64,000 nucleotides of DNA from positions 227,104 to 291,103 of the forward strand of contig PYSS01000033.1 in assembly GCA_003049465.1 (NCBI GenBank). The letters run 5' to 3'. A program made the translations under genes and the position numbers. Numbering within the stretch: the stretch's first letter is position 1; every line of letters starts with the position of its first letter. Below, piece after piece: positions 10,805 to 20,415 of the stretch. The DNA is from Magnaporthiopsis rhizophila. Its lineage: Eukaryota > Ascomycota > Sordariomycetes > Magnaporthales > Magnaporthaceae. The notes beneath the pieces were generated by a model. The model made no database searches. It had not been told where the DNA came from and saw nothing but the letters and a program-made list of their open reading frames with translations.

Positions 10805-12363
10805 GGCGGCGAGTTGTTGGCACAAAGGAGTGGCAAAGCAAAACGTGTGCTGCTGAATTAGGCGTAAAGACGACACGGAACAGAACGGTGTTTCTGCTGG
10901 CGCGAAAAGCGAGAGAGGAAGGAAGGAACGGCCCCTCGGGTGCTGGCGGGGGCTGCGACCGCTAATTAACCATTTTTAGCCCACAAATTCGAGCATGCTG
11001 GGTGAGCGGGCTGGAAGCTGTACGCTGTTACACCACTTGAGGTTGATTACATCCTCTACCTGGGGGCTGCCACTTCGCCTTTCTGCGGACTCGCACTCGT
11101 ATAAAATACTATCAATAGGTAGCAGGTGACTACGTACCTTTTTTAGTGTTACGAACGCCTTTGGCACGGGTTCCGGCAGGGGTAAGCCAACGAGACATGA
11201 TGGGGACACAAGGAAGGGCAACACGGGAGGTCACGGGACGAATGAGGCTTTAACACACGTGATAAATGTATAATCAAGATAAGGTGTGATCTGATAAGCT
11301 CGCGGCAGCAACAAATTAAAAGCAACTTGAACCTTACGGTTTGTAACAAATCAAGGGTACTAATAAGGAAACAGGTTTGTATATAATTATATAAAACCCT
11401 TCATTTAATTTCCATATCGTAACATTTAGTTATAAAAAAGGAACATGTAAAAACTATGTATTAAAAAAGTATAAGATTTATATTTAATCTCTTATAATTA
11501 ATATTATTTTTACCACTAGCAGCAACTTAAGAAAGAATAAAAGCTCCTTTTAAACTAAAAATAACCCTTATAATAATCCAGTTTATTATTATGGGCCAAT
11601 TTCGACAAGCAAACACAGAGTGATATTGGGATAAAAATCTGCCTGATAACGGCCTAAGGCGCTTATACACAGCTTTCTCAAGCTAGCCACCTGGTTAAAA
11701 TAAAGCAAGGGGTAATATTGGCATGTGGAGACTTCAGGTCATGTGGCTTTGAAAGGTCCAAGTGATATCAGCCTATCCAAGCTTTCCTGTAAAAGTTACA
11801 AACTGTTCATCCCTCTCAAAGACATACTATTAAAATTTCCACACCACCATCACAGCCTTTCCTTCCTTGGAGCTGGAGGGGACCGCGCGTTCTCATCACC
11901 AACAGCCTCGCGTTATAAATCCTTTCAACCCTTTCCTATAAATACCAGTCTCATTTCCCCGGCCTGAGGTGACAGCTGCCATGCTCGAACTGCACTAAGG
12001 CGCCATGTCGTGGCCTCTTCCTTACCAGAGGTCCGGACCGCTATATTGGCTGCGCTAGAGTGGTTATTGTCTTCCCATCATTCGATGATTTGATGGGCGC
12101 TGCTCCAGTCTGGAAGCATAGCAACTTTTACCCGAGTGATGAACCGATGCCAAGCGCGAGCCGAGACCCACTCAATCCCCTTGACCACCGCCTGCAGCTC
12201 GGGTTGCACCAGTGGCAGCTCAGGGCCGGCCCTCAATTTGGATTTTGGGAGCATATCTAGACAATTAGGTACCTACTTAGGTACCTACCTGGGTACGTCA
12301 TCCTCATCCTTCTTGCACCAGCACCCTTCTCCATCACAGCCTCGACAGACTACACAATCAAAG
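10805..12363. other. Intergenic with AT-rich core
   Basis: No gene seen. About 11090-11700 is AT-rich, with many TA-rich words and no frame of interest, and may be a mutated transposon relic. From about 11700 the sequence becomes mixed and leads into the hydrolase promoter. Confidence 0.5.
12266..12297. promoter_or_regulatory. TAGGTACC tandem motif before the hydrolase gene
   Basis: TAGGTACCTACTTAGGTACC and a following ACCTGGGTAC form palindromic TAGGTACCTA-type repeats about 70-100 bases before the hydrolase ATG. Such words are common in Sordariomycete promoters. A regulatory role is inferred only from position. Confidence 0.35.
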
Positions 12364-13392
12364 ATGTCCTGCAAGAAGACCGTTGCCCTCATATGGAGTC
12401 TGTGCGTGAGCGTGCTGGCCACCACTGTGGTGCCGCCCAGCGCGTGGGACTATCCCTATCCATGGCCGGTCCAGTTCCACAACCTGACTTCCCAGCGGAT
12501 GGACATGGCCATGGCATATATGGACGTCGCCCCTGCTGCCGGTACCGGGGCCACCACCTCCCTCAACGCTACCAGCAGCACCGTGGTGGTCCTCCTGCAC
12601 GGCAAGAACTTTTGCGGCGCCACCTGGGCGGAGACGGCGCGCGTGCTCTCGTCGAGGGGCTACCGCGTCGTCGTCCCGGACCAGATCGGCTTCTGCAAGT
12701 CCTCCAAGCTGCCGGCGTACCAGTTCTCGCTGCCGCAGCTGGCGGCCAACACGCGCTCGCTCCTGGCCGCCCTCGGCATCGACCGGGCCGTCGTGGTCGG
12801 CCACTCCATGGGCGGCATGCTGGCGGCCCGCTACGCTCTCACGTACCCGGACGCCACGGAGCGCCTGGTCCTGACCAACCCGCTTGGGCTCGAGGACTGG
12901 ATGGGCCTGGGCGTGCCGTACCGGTCTATCGACGAGCTGTACGGCGCCGAGCTGGCCACGACGTACGACTCGATAAGGGCGTACCAGCAGGCCACCTACT
13001 ACGTCAACGCCACCTGGAAGCCCGAGTACGACGTCTGGGTCAGGATGCTCGTTTCCCTGTACCAGCTTCCCGGCGTAGAGGGCGAAACGTTCGCCGTCAA
13101 TATGGCACAGGCGACCGACATGGTCCTGACGCAGCCCGTGGTGCATGCGTTTGGCAGGATCAGGGCCAGGACCCTGCTGCTGATCGGCGCGCGCGATATC
13201 ACCGCCATCGGCAAGCAGTGGAGCCCGCCAGAGGTCGCTGCCGTGCTGGGAAACTACAGGAAGCTGGGCAAAGAGGCCAGGGATGCCATCCCCGCGGCCG
13301 AGCTGGTCGAGTTCCCGGATCTGGGCCACAGCCCGCAGGTGCAGGACCCGGAGGCCTATCACGCGGCCTTGTTGGGATGGCTGGAGACGTGA
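12364..13392 (+). CDS. Secreted alpha/beta hydrolase
   Basis: 342 residues from ATG 12364, chosen because it starts a signal peptide (KKTVALIWSLCVSVLATTVV). The open frame extends upstream, but that part is promoter-like. Alpha/beta-hydrolase landmarks are VVVLLHGKNFCGATW (oxyanion-hole HG), the nucleophile elbow VVGHSMGGM, an acid residue in LLIGARDITAIG, and the catalytic His in FPDLGHSPQ near the C terminus. N-glycosylation sites (NLT, NAT) fit secretion. The family includes bacterial-type esterases, epoxide hydrolases and haloperoxidase-like enzymes; the substrate cannot be told. It looks intact and has no introns. Codon use is strongly GC-rich, like the housekeeping genes here. Confidence 0.85.
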   Translation: MSCKKTVALIWSLCVSVLATTVVPPSAWDYPYPWPVQFHNLTSQRMDMAMAYMDVAPAAGTGATTSLNATSSTVVVLLHGKNFCGATWAETARVLSSRGYRVVVPDQIGFCKSSKLPAYQFSLPQLAANTRSLLAALGIDRAVVVGHSMGGMLAARYALTYPDATERLVLTNPLGLEDWMGLGVPYRSIDELYGAELATTYDSIRAYQQATYYVNATWKPEYDVWVRMLVSLYQLPGVEGETFAVNMAQATDMVLTQPVVHAFGRIRARTLLLIGARDITAIGKQWSPPEVAAVLGNYRKLGKEARDAIPAAELVEFPDLGHSPQVQDPEAYHAALLGWLET

Positions 13393-14180
13393 CCCGTTAC
13401 TGTGAAACAGGGCGTTTTAGCGTAAGAGAAGAACAGGGGCAGTTGAACACCTAGAAGGAAAGGAGTCGGCGCTATAGCTAGTTTCCCGCCTCTATCATAG
13501 CAAGCCTGATCTTCCTTCACGCTCATAGTAATAAATACCCCAATGTGGCGGCAATACCCGATGAGAGGGATCAGCGTTGTTGGAACTCAGGACTCAGGCA
13601 AAGCTCGAATGTGTGGCGCGTCTGCGCGCTTAAGCAAGCCTGAGCGAGATCAGCCGCAGGGTTGTGAAGCGGAGAGACGGGATCTACGTTAGCTACAGCC
13701 TAGACCGCTCGAACCGCCTTTACCGTTCTAGTGCATATTTAGTGCTGGACCTAAACTCAAGTCGACAATGCTGGGGCTGGCTGCGCGGCTGCGCTTATTT
13801 GTTTTCCATCACACTGTAGCCGCCGTACATGACACCAGCCACCCGCGTCATACACGCTTTTGGGCTAGCTAGCCTTTGCGCGACCCGAGGCACCCAAACT
13901 TCGTCAGGGGAATACGACAAAGTATCACGACTCTGAAGAGTTTGACTTGTTCAAGGTGAATTCATGATCCTTATGTTTGGATTTTTAAGTCCTTGGCAGC
14001 CTGCTCCCGACCCTCCCATACCAAGGTTGTGATAAAAGAGAAAACAATTCATGGGGAAAATAATGGCATACATAAAATCGGATGCGCTAATGCCGGGATC
14101 GCCATAAAATCATAAAGAAAAAAAAAAAAAGAAAAACACTAGAGACAGGACGTACCAGTTCCTATATCACGGGACATCTG
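13393..14180. other. Intergenic, no gene seen
   Basis: No supported frame. It lies between the 3' ends of two convergent genes, the hydrolase and the HNH pseudogene. A short A-run is present near 14120. Confidence 0.6.
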
Positions 14181-15967
14181 CTAAAGCTCCTGTTGCCGCT
14201 TTGCCCATCTCTCTTCCCCGCCGTTGCCATTATCTTCCTCATGGATGCGTTTCTTCGTATTTGGAGGTTGCTCGTTTTGAGCACTTTCCTTAGGGACGGT
14301 GCCCACCGATGCGAGGCTTGTGGCAGACGAGATGGTAGCGAAGGAACCGTCAAGGCTGGGAGGCTCGGCAGCGTTTCCAATGAGCCGAGACATATGCACG
14401 ACCTCGGGGCGGCGGAAGCGGCGGCGACCACGAGTCCACTGTTCAATATCGTCGTTCTCGTCATCGTCGTCCTCGTCATCCCGGTCTGTGTCTGTCTCGT
14501 CCCAGGCCTCACTGTCCTGGGCTGACGTTGTCCTTTTCTTGGGACTAACGCTCCTGCTGCCCGCGGACTCGAATATCCGGGCCGACTCGGCTACTTCCCT
14601 TGCAGAAGGGGTCACATCCTTGGCGCAACCAGTCGTCTCGTCCCAAATCCGCACCGCGAATTCTTGCTGGGCGCTGAAGAAAGGCATACTATCGCCGCGA
14701 AACAGTGCCCAAGCAAACCGGGCGAAAAGCATTTCCGGAGATATGCCACGGAGAGGCTGCTGAGTCAAGCGGCTGTGGTACGTGTAAACGAGCTGGACAG
14801 AGCCAAGCGGCTCCAGGACGTGGATTGCAATCGCCGGAGGCAACCGGGAAGAGGACTCCTGTGCTGGAGGTGACTTTGGGACGAAAACAAAGCGATTACG
14901 GTCGAACAAAAGATGCAGGTCCCTGCGCAGGAGGATAAGGTTCTTCTCATCATGGATCGGGATGTGGGCTATGGCGTTCTGGATATATCTAAACCGTGCG
15001 GGGGGTTAACGGGGTGATGCTTATTGAAGTTTGTGGGGGTTGGAGGGACAAGGAGGTGTAAAAGAGCGGGAAACAGCAAGGAAAAGGGTAGGAAATGTGA
15101 TAAGAAAGGAGATAAAAGGAAATAGGAAAGGAATTAGGAAAGGAAATAGGAAAGGAAATAGGAAAGGAAATAGGAAAGGAAATAGGAAAGGAAATAGGAA
15201 AGGAAATAGGAAAGGAAATAGGAAAGGAAATAGGAAAGGAAATAGGAAGTAGTTAAAATTTCAAATCCAACATACTGTTGCATCCGGTTTGAGGTGAACC
15301 AATACTTCTCACTGTAGGGTATCAAATGAGCCGTTTCGCACGCGTCCGTTGATGCAGACACGCGACAGCTGCCATCGCGGTCGATTGCGGCTTGTTTCCC
15401 CACCCGCGGAACGGAACTCGGGGCTGGCGTGTATGGCGGCAATGCGACGCTGCGCCAAGGTTCGGGGAGGGCAGCATGTGGGAAACGCCAGTGATGAAAG
15501 GATGCGTAGACTGGGTATTTGTCTGTCCGGAAGGCTGTTTTTGCCACGGCGCGAAAGGAGTCAGCGACACTTGGGTGCTCATCTTCCTTCCCAGAGCCGG
15601 GTAATAAAACACACGTACACGGATCAACAGTGCCGTCCGCAAGGCGGCGACACCAAAAGTACTCGCTCCCCCTCAAAATGCCTCGGGCGGGCGCTCAATC
15701 GCGGAGAGCGGCGACGCTGCGTCCGCCCCGACCCGGACAGCCAAGACCCCTTGGTCCCAGGGGACAGTAGTGACGATGGAGCAGGCAACCCTTGCTATGT
15801 CGAAATCGAGTCCGTTTCCAGTCGTCGCCGTCCGTCGCACTCAGTCGCAGCAGGTTAGGCGCCGAATCCGGGTATGCAGGGTGCCGAATGTTGACAATAC
15901 GGAATGCGCGATGGGGATTGATCGGCAACGCCGGTGGCGGCAATGCCTCGCGCGCAAAGGGGGACAT
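14181..15967 (-). pseudogene. HNH-nuclease-domain gene with compensating frameshifts
   Basis: The minus-strand N-terminal part (RIVNIRHPAYPDSAPNLLRL) starts at or before 15967. Near 15830 the coding signal moves to another frame (GLDFDIARVACSIV) and moves back near 15680 (YFWCRRLADGTVDP); the original frame has a TGA between. The HNH core is CRVSASTDACETAHLIPYSE with WFTSNRMQQ, then, after an intron (15275-14989, GTATGT...TTAG, phase 2), YIQNAIAHIPIHDEKN, LLRRDLHLLFD and FVFVPK. The C-terminal part is acidic and low in complexity, with a stop at 14181. This resembles the fungal HNH (HNH_2-type) family of unknown role. Two frame changes within 150 bases suggest a pseudogene; sequencing indels are the alternative. 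Confidence 0.7.
15109..15249. repeat. 12-nt minisatellite, unit GGAAATAGGAAA
   Basis: About 11-12 near-identical units lie inside the intron of the HNH gene. On the minus strand the unit reads in frame as LSYF repeats, which extend the first exon's frame by chance. Related units occur at 16377-16440 and 55379-55415. Confidence 0.9.
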
Positions 15968-16239
15968 CGCCGTCGCCGCTCGTTTGGTGTGTTTGTGTGA
16001 TGTTGTCGGGAGCCAGTTGGTTGCCAGGGGAATAGACTGGGCAGATAAAGTGGGGCCGCCTAGGTTGGGCTGTTGGGTGGATTGTGTGCCTCAGGCAGGA
16101 ATTTCTGGCCGACTGAAAGTGCTTTCTAGGCGCTGGAAGGACGCAGTTTAAAAGAGCCGGTCAATGCCTTTCAAATGCCTATTTTTTTTTTTTTTTTTTT
16201 TGTGCGCCGGTTGCTAATACGGCACCCGCATAGGGAACA
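15968..16239. other. Intergenic with a T20 run
   Basis: No gene seen. A run of about 20 T lies at 16182-16201, just before the reverse-transcriptase relic. Confidence 0.6.
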
Positions 16240-16375
16240 CATGACGCTGGTATCGGGTTAAAGGGCTGCTACACCTTCGTACAACAGTTGGTAGACAAGA
16301 AGTTCAACAATACGCCATTCTATAAGGCCTATGTCAATAATATGATGGTATTTAGTAGCAGAAAGGACGAGCGAG
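16240..16375 (+). mobile_element. Reverse-transcriptase relic (LTR retrotransposon type)
   Basis: The frame from 16240 reads IGLKGCYTFVQQLVDKKF and then FYKAYVNNMMVFSSRKDE. This matches the RT pattern of fungal Ty3-type elements, in which the catalytic motif is YVDD followed by a hydrophobic stretch and FS. Here both Asp are Asn (YVNN), so it is inactive. Nothing else of the element (integrase, RNase H, LTRs) is recognisable. The segment ends in a 12-nt minisatellite. Confidence 0.55.
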
Positions 16376-16376
16376 A

Positions 16377-16440
16377 AGGATACAGGAAAGGATACAGGAA
16401 AGGATACAGGAAAGGATACAGGAAGGGATATAAAAAAGAG
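16377..16440. repeat. 12-nt minisatellite, unit GGATACAGGAAA
   Basis: About five units directly follow the RT relic. The unit differs from the HNH intron unit by a few bases (GGATACAGGAAA against GGAAATAGGAAA). The remaining sequence to 16804 shows no gene and probably holds the next gene's promoter. Confidence 0.85.
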
Positions 16441-16804
16441 TTGGGAAGGGAAGAGGAAGCAGTACTCACCCGAACGCACCCGCAAAACCTTTTCGTGTCA
16501 GAAGCGCGGATGTACGCAGGGGAATTACATTAATAGCGCCGCATATGGTGGTGGCTACCTTTTGGTATTTTCTACGGCGGGCGCTCCGCATGTCCAACTT
16601 TTTGATGCTTTTTCGATGTCCCTTTATTCAGCCGAGGTGCAACCGCGTCTGTGTGTAATTACGTCATGGCATGTGGGCCTGCTGTGTAGTCAAATTTTTG
16701 GCGGCCTGGGCGGGTAGCGGATGTGCCGTGCTCCGCTCCCTTCAATCCAGCGTCGCGTCTCGGCACACTCAGTCAATCCTCCATCGGAGATGTAGGTGTC
16801 AGGC

Positions 16805-17701
16805 ATGTCACAACTTCTCAAGGGGAAAAGCAAAGCGCAAAACACGTCGCCTACTCTCTTCCTCCATTCGTCGCCCACCGGCTCCAATGCGTCGCTCACG
16901 GGGGCCGGCGCTGGGCTGAGCCCGCCGCAAGGGCACTCGTCGCTCCAGCGAAACTCGTCCCTCCGCCACCACCACGAGCACGCCGCGTCCCCGACCGGGC
17001 CCCAGACCAACAATGGCGGGGGCGCATCCACGACATTCCGCTCGACCGGGCTCGGCGGCATCTCGCTGCCGCTCAAGCTCCGCCAAGAGTCGACGCGCGC
17101 GACCGATAGGACGGACGCGCTGTGGGCTGAGATGCAGGCCACCCTCGAGGAGGTCGAGCTGTCGGCCAGCGGCGGCACGCGAGTCTTCGGCCCGGATCAC
17201 GACGACAAGCTCGCGGGCCTGCGGGCGGCGCAGATAGCGCTTGCGCAGGCCTGGGCCCGCAGCGAGGCCGACGAGGCCATCGAGACCACACTCTCTACAG
17301 ACGGTGCGACGGCGGCTGGCGGCGGCGGCGCTGCTCCGGGAGCGAACAAGGAGGGCGGCGGTGGCGATGCTCAGGCGGGCAAGGCGGAAGGGGCTGTCGG
17401 TGCTGGCAGCACGGCTGCGGGCAGTGCAGCCCGGCCCGGCAGCGCCGGCGGCAAAGGCACGGAGAGGCTCGGCGCCAAGATGGAGGAGGAGACCGAGGTG
17501 GACATTCTACTGGCGCGCAAGCGGAGGGAGGCCAACGACCGGTACTTCCACCGTGTGAACCAGGGCGTGCTGGATGTGGTGGCACGGCTGGACGAGGTCG
17601 CGGTGGCGATGCGGGCAGTGGAGCAGGAGAGCAAGGACATCTGGGGCGAGGGCGAGCACTACCAGGAGCATGAGAGCGTTGCGGGGAGCACCAAGACGTA
17701 A
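16805..17701 (+). CDS. Conserved fungal protein, DUF5315-like
   Basis: 298 residues from ATG 16805; the frame opens slightly earlier at a GTG, and ATG is preferred. The N-terminal 90 residues are Ser/Gly/His-rich and probably disordered. A conserved helical block follows (LWAEMQATLEEVELSASGG, then FGPDHDDKLAGLRAAQIALA). A Gly/Ala-rich linker separates it from a second helical block (RKRREANDRYFHRVNQGV, LDVVARLDEVAVAMRAVEQE, SKDIW) that should form a coiled coil. I recognise the pattern as a fungal family without assigned function; the DUF5315 label is from memory and tentative. No introns and no signs of decay. Confidence 0.7.
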   Translation: MSQLLKGKSKAQNTSPTLFLHSSPTGSNASLTGAGAGLSPPQGHSSLQRNSSLRHHHEHAASPTGPQTNNGGGASTTFRSTGLGGISLPLKLRQESTRATDRTDALWAEMQATLEEVELSASGGTRVFGPDHDDKLAGLRAAQIALAQAWARSEADEAIETTLSTDGATAAGGGGAAPGANKEGGGGDAQAGKAEGAVGAGSTAAGSAARPGSAGGKGTERLGAKMEEETEVDILLARKRREANDRYFHRVNQGVLDVVARLDEVAVAMRAVEQESKDIWGEGEHYQEHESVAGSTKT

Positions 17702-18331
17702 TGGCGATACCACAGGCTATACCTGCATCTTATCTTGTCTACCTAGGCTGTTGAACTGGACACGACAGGTGATACAAATCGGTGGAGTTAATGGTTTTGT
17801 TGCGGTCATGTGAGAAGTGGGAAGATTTCGGCGATGGCGTGAAGCGTTAGGCGGCTTACATCGCTACGGCCTTACGATCTGGGCTTGCACGACTTGCGTC
17901 TGCACATCGTCACCCGCCCTCGCTTAGGAAAAGAAAAGCGGATTGCGGTAGTTTCTCTTAGCAATCCAAAATGAGAAATCTCTCGATCTTGTGTTCGCAG
18001 TGCACGTCACCTTTGTCACCCCACCTGCCGTGCCGAGCCTTCGCGACCCGAGTGCAAATCGCTCGACCAAACGTCATGCGTGTCCAGCAGCGCAAGCAAA
18101 AGCCGGCGCCCGCCACTAAAACAACGCCACTCAGCCACCCAAGTTCTGACTCTGGTCACGTCCTTTTATGACCCGAAAGATTCCCTCGATCCGCAGACCA
18201 CGGCAACCCTTGAATCTTCAATCGCACTCAACCACCAACATCGTAACAGCCCTGCCGACTGGAACAAATCAGCAAACCAGGTGCCCACGTACCTAATCGA
18301 CCGACAAACGACAATCCGCAGTACCGCAGCC
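17702..18331. other. Intergenic, promoter of the I9 gene
   Basis: No gene seen. The last 150 bases are CT/CA-rich, as expected for a fungal 5' leader. Confidence 0.6.
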
Positions 18332-18717
18332 ATGAAGTTCTTCGCCTTCCTCGTCCCCGCCCTGACGGCCCTCGCCTCGGCAGCCCCCATCGAGAAGCAG
18401 AAGCAAGTCATCGTCTCGTACCCAAACGAGACTCCTAGCTGGGTCCTCGACCAGGCCAAGCAGGCCATCCGCGACGGCGGCGGCGTCATCACCCACGAGT
18501 TTGAACTTATCATGTACGCAATCCCCCGGCGCATCCGCAAAGCGGTATTCTCTAAAGGGCCGCTCGGCTCATGCGGCAGATCGCTAACTGGGGGGTTTTT
18601 TTTTGAGCTAGGGGCTTCGCCGCGACGGCCGCAGAGTCCGTCCTCAACTCAGTCCGGGCCATGAACAACGATTACCACGCCGTCATTGAGGAGGACCAGG
18701 TCGTGACCATCTCGTAA
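18332..18717 (+). CDS. Inhibitor I9 / Pbi2-like small protein
   Basis: Two exons (18332-18513 and 18612-18717) give 95 residues. The intron is GTACGC...CTAG, phase 2. Residues 1-18 look like a signal peptide (MKFFAFLVPALTALASAAP). The rest has the I9 propeptide fold pattern: VIVSYPNETPSWVLDQAK, VITHEFELIMGFAATAA and a closing HAVIEEDQVVTIS. Relatives act as subtilisin propeptides or as free inhibitors of proteinase B in the vacuole. No protease domain follows, so a free inhibitor or chaperone is likely. The splice choice restores the conserved motif before GFAA, which supports it. Confidence 0.8.
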
Positions 18718-20415
18718 TCAACCCCGGCCCCGACGATCGATACGCGCCGCCAGCCATGTTTGACAAGACGTACTGTGCTGTGAGGGCCGACATCCCCAGG
18801 AGAGAAAAGACGGAACATACCGATATGAAGGCGAAGGATGGGAAACAGCTCCGAGTGGCCGCAGGAAGGCACTGACTGGACACCCATCACGAGGGATTAC
18901 TTTTGGCCGACTTGCCCGTGGAAACCTTGCATTGTGTTACTTTATACCTGCATGGATTGGGGGCGTTGGTGGTTTGGATTGACAGCTCCCAGGAGCCCGG
19001 ATTGGGCGGCCTCTTTGTGCCGATCAAAGGCTATCTGGATACGCTGGGTCTTTTGTGTACTTGTTTTAATCGTGAGATATCCGCACTTCCCTTCCTTTTA
19101 AATCCAAAACCAACCACGGTTCGATTACCTTGGCGGAGCGACATGGGCAAGCAAAAGTAGCATTTACCTGAGACGCGGCTTGCGAGGGTGAAGAGGTGGA
19201 AGACAGGAGCTAGCGTCGTGATACGCTCGGAATAGTCGCAAATGCTCTTCGGCCGTGATTCTCATTGGCTCGGTCCCGGCGTGCTAGCAGGGCCTCTCCA
19301 GGTTCGTGCCTCCGAGGCTCGACACCAGGCGCGGCAGTCAGTGCGCAGAACGCCACGGCCCACGAGGGTGGTACCTTGCTCATCTCCCCGAATCATTTTT
19401 GGAATTCTGTTAATTGGCGCGAGTACCGCGGAAAGCCGGGTTTGGTTGCGACTCTATCTCCTTCTTGGATGAAACATTGCGCCAGCATCATGCTGGGAGG
19501 GAGGTTCCTGAAGAGGGAAAACAAACCAGACCCGAGCCAGCGTGTTGGTAGGTTCTTGGTGACACAGCCGTGCCTAATCTACACATCTAAGGATTCAGGG
19601 ACCGCGGCAGCGGATGATTGGCGTGATGGACGGGCCATAGATGCTGATGGAGTGCACACCATCAGCCGAGGCCATCCGAACCCCAAACTTGGCTGCCTGC
19701 CTACTTATGCAAGCACTTTATTCATAACATAGAAAAGAAAAGAAAAAGCCCAGTCAGATGAATGAAATCCCATTCAACGGAGGGAAAACCCCGATCATGA
19801 ATACGACGGGGAATCGGGTGGCGACCCTCGTATGGCGACAATGAACAGAGACGCTCGAGTTTGGCTCAGGCGCCGCCGAGTCATGCATGGACCCTCCCGG
19901 GACCCTCCACTCCCGGGACCCCTGCCAAATGGCAGCGCAGCACGTTCACATACGGCTCCGCCCTGGCTAAGGTAGCGCTTGGCCAGCGCTGGACATTGGG
20001 CCGGAGCTTCATGCATCTTCAGTTGGTTGAATCGACCAAGGCCGGACAAAAAGGCCCAATGCCGAATTTCTTTCGCTGTCGTTCTTCCTTCTTTAGCCGT
20101 GATTGTGTCTGAGGACAATGAAGGCGCACAATCGAGGACAATAAGGCGTTTGCTCGGTCAAGTCTTTGTTTCTCCTCGGCGCCTTGTCTTTATCTTTCTG
20201 CCATCGCCTCCTCCGCTCGCTTTAAGCAGGCGCCTGAAATAACCCCTCGCCAGGGCCCCATTTTTGCACCCAAGACCCAAATCCATACCGCCTTTTGACC
20301 GCCACTCCAGAGCGAGGGCGCCCGACTCCCCCACCACCACCACCACCACCACCACCACCACCACACACAACGCGTCTCGCCAGTCGATGCGGAAACCACC
20401 ACCAAAGCCGCCATC
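18718..20415. other. Long intergenic region
   Basis: About 1.7 kb without a frame I can support; the longest open frame (near 19265-19732) has no recognisable motif or exon context. A short direct repeat of CCCGGGACCCTCC type lies near 19890-19920, and a (CAC)n run at 20331-20362 sits in the leader of the hook gene. Confidence 0.5.

Noticed and set aside
12358..13454. Long open frames on both strands overlapping the alpha/beta hydrolase
   Set aside because: The hydrolase frame has the signal peptide and all catalytic motifs; the others are high-GC shadows.
15134..15250. LSYF tetrapeptide repeat as part of the HNH protein
   Set aside because: A GTATGT donor and TTAG acceptor remove it and join NRMQQ directly to YIQNA, the expected family continuity.
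19125..19142. B-box-like GGTTCGATTACC
   Set aside because: The T-stem does not pair and no tRNA arms surround it.
19265..19732. 155-codon open frame in the long region before hook
   Set aside because: No motif, atypical composition, no splice context; likely chance.
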